From Parasphingorhabdus cellanae (GTDB lineage Bacteria; Pseudomonadota; Alphaproteobacteria; Sphingomonadales; Sphingomonadaceae), in assembly GCF_017498565.1 (NCBI RefSeq), contig NZ_CP071794.1, positions 3,524,001-3,588,000 on the forward strand: 64,000 bases of DNA. The letters are read 5' to 3'. Below are positions 58,428-64,000 of this stretch, piece by piece (position 1 is the first letter of the stretch; each line of letters starts with the position of its first letter). The notes beneath the pieces were generated by a model. The model saw only the letters and a list, made by a program, of their open reading frames with translations. It had not been told where the DNA came from and made no database searches. The translations under genes and the position numbers were made by a program.

Positions 58428-58551
58428 CCTCTTAGTCTATGAAAAAATAGGCTTTATCACGCCAATAATACCTCGAACATAGCGAGCATATCTTCTCAAT
58501 CTGAAAAAGATTTTGAGGAAAGAAAAAGGTCGCGCGTCTTACTTCTTGTTA

Positions 58552-58577
58552 GGCCAGTCAGCGGATGACTGACGGCC
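58552..58577 (+). promoter_or_regulatory. Hairpin in the leader of the STN-type receptor gene
   Basis: GGCC-A-GTCAG (58552-58561) and CTGAC-GGCC (58569-58577) form a nine-pair stem with one bulged A and the loop CGGATGA. It lies about 30 bases before the chosen start codon. An in-frame ATG at 58565 falls inside the loop, which argues against that start. It could slow translation initiation; this is inference. Confidence 0.35.
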
Positions 58578-58606
58578 GACAGGGAATGAAAAGACAGGGG
58601 ATCACT

Positions 58607-61600
58607 ATGCAATCTCGTTCGTTCAAAATGCTGCAGGCAGCAATCCTGGCTAGTACCGCCAACATCGCAATTGTTGGATCGGCGCATGCCCAAGAACAGA
58701 TCATGTCGTTTGATATGCCAGATCAGTCCCTGTCTGCAGCATTGAAGGACTATGCTCTGAAGACGGGAAAAAATCTCGTTTACCCGCCTAAAATGGTGGC
58801 CGACAAGCGAGCTAAGGCTGTCTCGGGCCAGCTTACCCCAACACAGGCGTTGCGACTATTGCTGAGAGGTACGTTAATTTCATTCCGCGAGATCCGGCCT
58901 AACGTAGTAGCGCTTAGTCTTAACAATAAGTCACAGTTCCAGCAAAATAGAACCGCTGCAACCGCGGCAGCGACTGCTTCGACACCGGCCGTTGTTCAAA
59001 GAGCCTCAACATTGGCCGATATACAAGACAGTCCTTCATCGAAGGACGGGGCGACCGGCGTGGTGTCAGGAACGGTGGTGAATACCAGCACAGGCGTCGC
59101 GCTGAAGGGGGCGTTGGTGCGCATCGACGGAACAAATCTGGAAAGCGTTACAGATGATCGCGGCCAATATTATTTTCCTGCGGTTCCGCGTGGGCAGCAG
59201 ATGGTCCGGGTGGAATATTTGGGTGAGCAGGTAGAGACAGTGATTATATCTGTCTCCCCTGGGTCTCGACAGCAAGCTAATGTGCAAATCGGTCAGGCCA
59301 ATCAGGACATTGTCGTCTTCGGCTATCGCAGCAGCATTCAGCAAGCGCTGAACAAACAGAAAAATGTGGATAACAGTGCGACGATCGTGTCGTCGGATTT
59401 ATTGGGTGGTTTTCCGGCGGAAACAGTATCGGAAGCGCTGCGGCGGGTGCCTGGCGTGGCCTTTGGGCGAGACGATGCAACCGGCGAAGGATCTCGCGTC
59501 ACTGTGCGTGGCTTTAGTTCTGAGGCTATCAACGTCCAATTGAACGGGATTGATTTGCAAGGCACTAGCTTCGAACGGACTGTGGATTTGAGTGGTTTTC
59601 TGACTGACAACATCTCTGAAATTACCATCCATAAATCGTTGCTTCCCAGTCATGAAGCAACAGGATCAGGTGGTCTTGTAGAAATCGAAACCAAGTCCGC
59701 ATTGGATTATGGCGATTTCTCGCTCAATTTCGGCATTGAGGGGGAAAGCGGATTTGATCGGAAATTCGGCGAAGAATTTGAAGCCAATGGTACTATTTCG
59801 AAAAAACTGGCACCCAATTTTGGTATTGCAGCGACGTTGCAATATCGCAAAACTAATCGGTTGAATTTTGATGCCAATGTAAACGATATTATCCCGGCGA
59901 TATTACCAGCGGGATTCACTTCATTTGGACTTGTCCCGGTGGCGGATTTCGAATTTCCCTTCGACCCCGGCGTTCAACAACAAATCATTTTCGGAGCTAA
60001 TTATAATCGGCGCGACAGATCGGAAGAAGCGATCTTGGGCTCTATAAATTTGGCGTGGGACGTTGCCGATCATACGCGGTTGCGCCTGGACCTACAGCGT
60101 AATGTGCGCGATACACAAACTCTTGTATCAAACACATCAGTGGGTTTTGTCCTGGCAGGCATTGATATGCCCATTCCGGAGCTGAACAACGAAGTGCGAC
60201 GGCGCCGGACCATCAACCAGTTCCGTCCAGCGATTAATTTGAATACGACTGACAATAAGCTGACAACAAGCACTATCAGTTTCCGAGGTGATACCGATAT
60301 AGATCGTTGGAATTTCAAGTATAAAGCAGGCTACTCTCGCTCTGTTTCCAAAGGCAATAATTCGTCTATTGCCCTGATAGGTAAGCCAGCCAGTAATGTA
60401 ATCGATCTCGTCAACGGTGACACGGTCATCATCAATCCAGACGATGACGCCGGTCAGCCACCCCGGGTTGTTGATGGTGTGGTTGTATCGGTAAGCAATG
60501 GTTTGCCTGCAGCATCGCTTAGCGCAGCGGGTATTGATTATCTTTTCGACCCGAGCAATTATAATGTCTTGCGGGCGCAGCGAACGCTGATCGATAGCCC
60601 GACGGATTCATATGTTGGGGAATTCAGCGCCCGATACAATACCCCTTTGGATTTTTTGAATTATGTGGAGTTGGGGGTCAAGTATGATTCGCGTACCAGA
60701 CAAACGCTAGATAATCCTACCAATCCTGCCTTTTCGGCCAGTAGCCGATATTTTAGAATTTTTAGACGTGATACCGAAGCGTCGTTGTTGGATGGCGGGA
60801 ACTTCTTTAGCCAGGATCTCGGTATAATAGGTGCATCTGGTACTGACATTCCTTCTCTTACAAGAGCATCTTCAGACCTGATATTTGCCGACTTGGCTAA
60901 TTTCACGGCGGACGACCCATCTACTCCAGATTTTAACGAAGAGCGATTCGTCTTTGATGACTTTACTCAGCTTGACCCGATTTTGGATGGCGGTGGCGCC
61001 TTGTTTCCAACCGAGGTTACCGAGGAAAAGCTTGCCGGATATCTTCAGACAAAATTCGAATTGGGCGATTTCAATCTCATCGCTGGGGTTCGTTATGAGC
61101 GCGAGAAGCGGGACGCATTTACGATCACAACTCCTTCACTTAGGTTTGATAATATAACGGTGCCGCAGACAGATTTGATTGTGGCTGGTTTGGTCGACTT
61201 TAATACACAAGGCGCAACCGTGGAAACATGGACACCCAGTTTCCTCCTCACATATCGGCCAATTGACAACATCACTGCGCGTCTTGGTTATTTCCGTTCT
61301 ACTGTTTATCCATCGATCCAGTTGCTCAACAGATCAACAACGATTCAGGGTGATTTGCGGGCAGCGAACCCCCGCATTACGATTCGAGAAGCCAATCCAG
61401 ATATCAAGCCAACTGTCACCGATAATTTCGACTTGGATATCGCTTATTATTTTGACGATACGCCCGGCTTGATAAAGTTCAGTCTATTTTACAAAAAAAT
61501 CTCCAATAATTTCACTAACATTCTCAATTCTTTTGGGAATATTGCAAGTGATGAGATCGTTAGAGATCGCTATTTGGAATTCTTTGATCCGCTGGTGGGA

Positions 61601-62221
61601 CAATATCCTCAAATCACGGCCATTCCTGACGATACAACCTATTTCTTTAGTCGGCCCGAAAATGGAGAGGGCGGTAACATCTGGGGCGCTGAATTTGAGA
61701 TTATTCGTCGCCTTGATTTTTTACCCGGTTTCTTGAGCGATTTTGGTGTTCTTGGAAACGTCACTTACACCAATGCAGAATTCCCTACGCTGGTTCCGAT
61801 AGTGGAAGGGGTCGGTGCGGACCGGGAATTCACTCAAATCAGCTTGAATCGACAGCTTCAGGATCAAGCAAAATGGGTCTATAATATATCACTGGATTAT
61901 GAGCGTGATGGCTTTCAGGGCAGGCTAATATACACCCGTCAATCATCCTCCGGTGTCATTTATGACGAGTTTAACTTGAACACGGTGACACCAGCGTTCG
62001 CGACGCTTGATGCCCGTTTTTCATATAATTTTGAAAAATTTGGCGGGTTGTGGACAATATTTTTGGAGGGCGATGACCTGCTTACTGGGTCAAAAGAGGC
62101 TGATATCCGTTCAGCGGTAAGCTCACAATTCGGCGATGGCGATGCGTCGTTCTTCTATCCACAAAGTTTCCAATTCAACGGCGGCCGCACGGTGACTTTC
62201 GGCATTCGCGCCAAATTTTAA
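58607..62221 (+). CDS. TonB-dependent receptor with N-terminal STN signalling domain
   Basis: The predicted 1204-residue protein has a signal peptide ending AHAQE, then an STN domain (FDMPDQSLSAALKDYALKTGKNLVYPP, about residues 35-105) that contacts FecR. A carboxypeptidase-regulatory-like domain follows (GVVSGTVVNTSTGVALKGALVRI), then a plug (DLLGGFPAETVSEALRRVPGV, VTVRGFSSE) and a long barrel ending FGIRAKF. The start is ATG 58607 or ATG 58586. It is the regulated transport partner of the sigma/FecR pair. The very large barrel and the carboxypeptidase-like domain suggest a bulky ligand such as an oligosaccharide or peptide; the ligand is unknown. Confidence 0.92.
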   Translation: MQSRSFKMLQAAILASTANIAIVGSAHAQEQIMSFDMPDQSLSAALKDYALKTGKNLVYPPKMVADKRAKAVSGQLTPTQALRLLLRGTLISFREIRPNVVALSLNNKSQFQQNRTAATAAATASTPAVVQRASTLADIQDSPSSKDGATGVVSGTVVNTSTGVALKGALVRIDGTNLESVTDDRGQYYFPAVPRGQQMVRVEYLGEQVETVIISVSPGSRQQANVQIGQANQDIVVFGYRSSIQQALNKQKNVDNSATIVSSDLLGGFPAETVSEALRRVPGVAFGRDDATGEGSRVTVRGFSSEAINVQLNGIDLQGTSFERTVDLSGFLTDNISEITIHKSLLPSHEATGSGGLVEIETKSALDYGDFSLNFGIEGESGFDRKFGEEFEANGTISKKLAPNFGIAATLQYRKTNRLNFDANVNDIIPAILPAGFTSFGLVPVADFEFPFDPGVQQQIIFGANYNRRDRSEEAILGSINLAWDVADHTRLRLDLQRNVRDTQTLVSNTSVGFVLAGIDMPIPELNNEVRRRRTINQFRPAINLNTTDNKLTTSTISFRGDTDIDRWNFKYKAGYSRSVSKGNNSSIALIGKPASNVIDLVNGDTVIINPDDDAGQPPRVVDGVVVSVSNGLPAASLSAAGIDYLFDPSNYNVLRAQRTLIDSPTDSYVGEFSARYNTPLDFLNYVELGVKYDSRTRQTLDNPTNPAFSASSRYFRIFRRDTEASLLDGGNFFSQDLGIIGASGTDIPSLTRASSDLIFADLANFTADDPSTPDFNEERFVFDDFTQLDPILDGGGALFPTEVTEEKLAGYLQTKFELGDFNLIAGVRYEREKRDAFTITTPSLRFDNITVPQTDLIVAGLVDFNTQGATVETWTPSFLLTYRPIDNITARLGYFRSTVYPSIQLLNRSTTIQGDLRAANPRITIREANPDIKPTVTDNFDLDIAYYFDDTPGLIKFSLFYKKISNNFTNILNSFGNIASDEIVRDRYLEFFDPLVGQYPQITAIPDDTTYFFSRPENGEGGNIWGAEFEIIRRLDFLPGFLSDFGVLGNVTYTNAEFPTLVPIVEGVGADREFTQISLNRQLQDQAKWVYNISLDYERDGFQGRLIYTRQSSSGVIYDEFNLNTVTPAFATLDARFSYNFEKFGGLWTIFLEGDDLLTGSKEADIRSAVSSQFGDGDASFFYPQSFQFNGGRTVTFGIRAKF

Positions 62222-62474
62222 GCGCCGCCTTTCTCCCTTCTGTTTCCTGGGGTTGATCCCACCCCGAAAACCCCGCATCGGCCTCAGGAAGCAGAGACTT
62301 CGAGGGAGCGTATGGATTGTGGTCCATGCGATCATACTGCGTATCATGTGTCGCACAGATATAGGATCTGAATGCGCAACTATTTGTTGAGGTATTGGTG
62401 TTCTGGCGCGTCTTATATATTATTGGTAGCCGACAGGATTCGATGGCTGCCCCCAACTTTCTGGAGACCTTGTA

Positions 62475-64000
62475 ATGCGACAGATTTTCCGGTTGCGATT
62501 CTCGCTTGCGCTCGTTGTTATAGGGATGCTGTTTGCGGGCCTGTCTGACGTCGCGGTTGCCCAACAACAACGCGGCTTCGCGCATGAGGGAAGTGACCTA
62601 AAGCCCGATCCTCGGGTCGTTTATGGCACACTCGATAATGGACTGCGTTACGCGGTAATGAAGAACAGCACGCCAAGTGGTGTGGCTGCGTTGCGGATGC
62701 GAATTGCGACGGGGTCTTTGAACGAGACCGAAAAACAACTGGGAATTGCTCATTTCCTGGAACATATGGCGTTTAACGGATCCAAAAATGTGGCTGAAGG
62801 GGAGATGGTCAAACGGCTAGAGCGCTATGGTTTAGCCTTTGGCGCGGATACCAATGCCAGCACTGGTTTCAGCCAGACGACCTACAAACTCAATCTACCA
62901 ACCGTTGGGGAGGATATACTCAACGAAGCCTTTTTCCTGATGCGCGAAACGGCCCAAAACCTGACGCTTGACCGCAAGGCGATTGCGCGTGAACGCGGGG
63001 TTATTGCTGCAGAAAAGCGCAGCCGGGATTCCGTCAATTTCCGCGCACTGGTCGCCAATATGGGTTTCCTGACCGAAGGCAGCGGACTGGTCGATCGTTT
63101 GCCGATCGGCACGGATGAAACCATTGCCAGCATGCCGCGCTCGGAATTTGTAAAATATTACCGCGCTTTTTATCGACCGGAAAATACCTTTATCGTTTTT
63201 GTCGGCGATCTGGATGAAGATGTGGCGATCAAAAAGATCGAGACCTATTTCGGCAATTGGCGCTCTTCCGCTGCACCGGTACCGGCGGCAGTTATCCCCC
63301 CGGCCAATGTTGCGCCGGGCCAGATCGGCTATCATCATAATGACGAGATATTGACCTTTGTCTCGCTGGGCGTGAAGCATCCGTATATCAATAGGCCGGA
63401 CAATATGGCGCGGCGCAAAGAGGGTTTTCTGCGCGGGCTGGGCGCGCAGATTGTCAATCGCCGGCTGGACCGGAAAATTGACGCAGGCGATGCCGCCTAT
63501 CTCAATGCCTCCATCAGCCGCTATGCACCGGAGGACACCGTCGATGCGTGGATCATCCGGATGCGCAGCAATCCCGATAATTGGCGGGAAGCGCTGGCTG
63601 GCGGGGACCAGGAAGTCCGCCGTGCGTTCACCTACGGCTTTTCGCAGGACGAAATGGACGAAGTGCTCGCCCGGTGGCGCAAGGGATTGCAGGTCGCGGT
63701 CAATCGCAAAGACACGCGCAAAACTTATGGGACCGTGGAATATAATTATGCCACGGAACTGGTCGACCGCTTCGCCAAAGAGCGGGTATTCACATCGCCG
63801 GAAGCAGATCTCGAGCGGTTTGAAAAATTCGTGGCCGAGGTCACATTGGAGGATGTCGAACGGGTCTTTCGCGAACGCTGGACCGGCATCGAGAATCCGT
63901 TTGTTTATCTCGCGACCAATAAAAAACTGAGCAATCCTGAGGCTGAAATCCGCGCTGCGCTAGATGCCGCGCGCGAAATCGCAGTCTCGCCTCTGGAAAA
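62475..64000 (+). CDS. M16 family zinc metalloprotease, N-terminal part
   Basis: The frame opens at ATG 62475 behind GGAGA and is still open at the window end (508 codons). A signal peptide (LALVVIGMLFAGLSDVAVAQ) is followed by the pitrilysin-type domain with the inverted zinc motif HFLEH near residue 95. A glutamate about 75-80 residues later (ERGVIAAEKRSRD region) matches the third ligand. VYGTLDNGLRYAVMKN and YYRAFYRPENTFIVFVGD are typical of exported M16 proteases of about 950 residues. It acts in the periplasm. It is 253 bases behind the receptor gene and may be linked to it functionally. Confidence 0.93.
   Translation, partial: MRQIFRLRFSLALVVIGMLFAGLSDVAVAQQQRGFAHEGSDLKPDPRVVYGTLDNGLRYAVMKNSTPSGVAALRMRIATGSLNETEKQLGIAHFLEHMAFNGSKNVAEGEMVKRLERYGLAFGADTNASTGFSQTTYKLNLPTVGEDILNEAFFLMRETAQNLTLDRKAIARERGVIAAEKRSRDSVNFRALVANMGFLTEGSGLVDRLPIGTDETIASMPRSEFVKYYRAFYRPENTFIVFVGDLDEDVAIKKIETYFGNWRSSAAPVPAAVIPPANVAPGQIGYHHNDEILTFVSLGVKHPYINRPDNMARRKEGFLRGLGAQIVNRRLDRKIDAGDAAYLNASISRYAPEDTVDAWIIRMRSNPDNWREALAGGDQEVRRAFTYGFSQDEMDEVLARWRKGLQVAVNRKDTRKTYGTVEYNYATELVDRFAKERVFTSPEADLERFEKFVAEVTLEDVERVFRERWTGIENPFVYLATNKKLSNPEAEIRAALDAAREIAVSPLE

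Overview
The window looks like chromosomal DNA of a marine-type sphingomonad (Alphaproteobacteria, Sphingomonadaceae, in the direction of Parasphingorhabdus/Sphingorhabdus). The reasons are three large TonB-dependent receptors, one with an N-terminal STN domain next to an ECF sigma/FecR pair, a fused CysNC sulfate-activation enzyme, a DUF6456 protein, a TonB receptor-PepSY-small membrane protein iron cassette, and moderate GC. The genus is inference from gene content only.

Layout. 1-1.7 kb: end of a fumarylacetoacetate-hydrolase gene and the two subunits of a 3-oxoacid CoA-transferase. 1.7-2.3 kb: non-coding, with a decayed remnant of a 4-hydroxy-2-oxovalerate aldolase. 2.3-15.1 kb: a uronate/polyuronate utilisation island with a lipoprotein polysaccharide lyase, a TonB-dependent receptor, a mannonate dehydratase (frameshifted near its end), a LacI-type repressor, a TRAP transporter (dctPQM), uronate isomerase and fructuronate reductase. 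Four copies of one operator-like sequence (core ACCGGT) sit upstream of the lyase, the receptor (two copies, as a 19-bp perfect inverted repeat) and the repressor/transporter divergence. The island ends at a truncated IS30 transposase. 15.8-19.4 kb: siderophore receptor, PepSY protein and small membrane protein, with a Fur-box-like palindrome. 19.4-20.7 kb: a gene-poor, decayed stretch at the 3' end of a tRNA-Pro gene.

21-24.4 kb: yajC-secD-secF and an Mth938-type protein. 24.4-26.8 kb: glycosyltransferase, XRE regulator, DUF6456. 26.9-30.4 kb: glutathione-dependent formaldehyde oxidation (class III alcohol dehydrogenase, VOC protein, S-formylglutathione hydrolase) followed by an acyl-CoA dehydrogenase. 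30.5-31.7 kb: a cytochrome c'-type lipoprotein and a cytochrome b. 31.7-33.5 kb: gamma-glutamyltransferase. 34-35.4 kb: RhlE-type RNA helicase behind a long leader. 35.5-38.6 kb: GtrA, a GtrB-like glycosyltransferase and a large membrane protein, possibly an O-antigen-modification module. 38.6-42.2 kb: CoA-transferase, coniferyl-type aldehyde dehydrogenase and CoA-ester lyase.

42.4-50.8 kb is a surface-polysaccharide locus: O-antigen ligase, a decayed wecB fused to the tail of wecC, a small membrane protein, mannose-1-phosphate guanylyltransferase, a frameshifted phosphomannose isomerase, UDP-glucose dehydrogenase and a frameshifted WbpM/CapD-type dehydratase. 50.8-54.4 kb is the sulfate-activation operon cysD-cysNC-cysQ. 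54.6-56.6 kb is a 2,4-dienoyl-CoA reductase. 56.8-62.2 kb is an ECF sigma / FecR / STN-TonB-receptor signalling unit. The window closes inside an M16 zinc protease gene.

The main points for follow-up are the LacI operator set of the uronate island with its spaced double operator, the wecB-wecC deletion remnant, and three otherwise well-preserved genes (manD, manA, wbpM) that each appear to lack one base. The last could be real gene loss or assembly indels; the sequence alone cannot separate these. I saw no CRISPR array, prophage, toxin-antitoxin or defence system.
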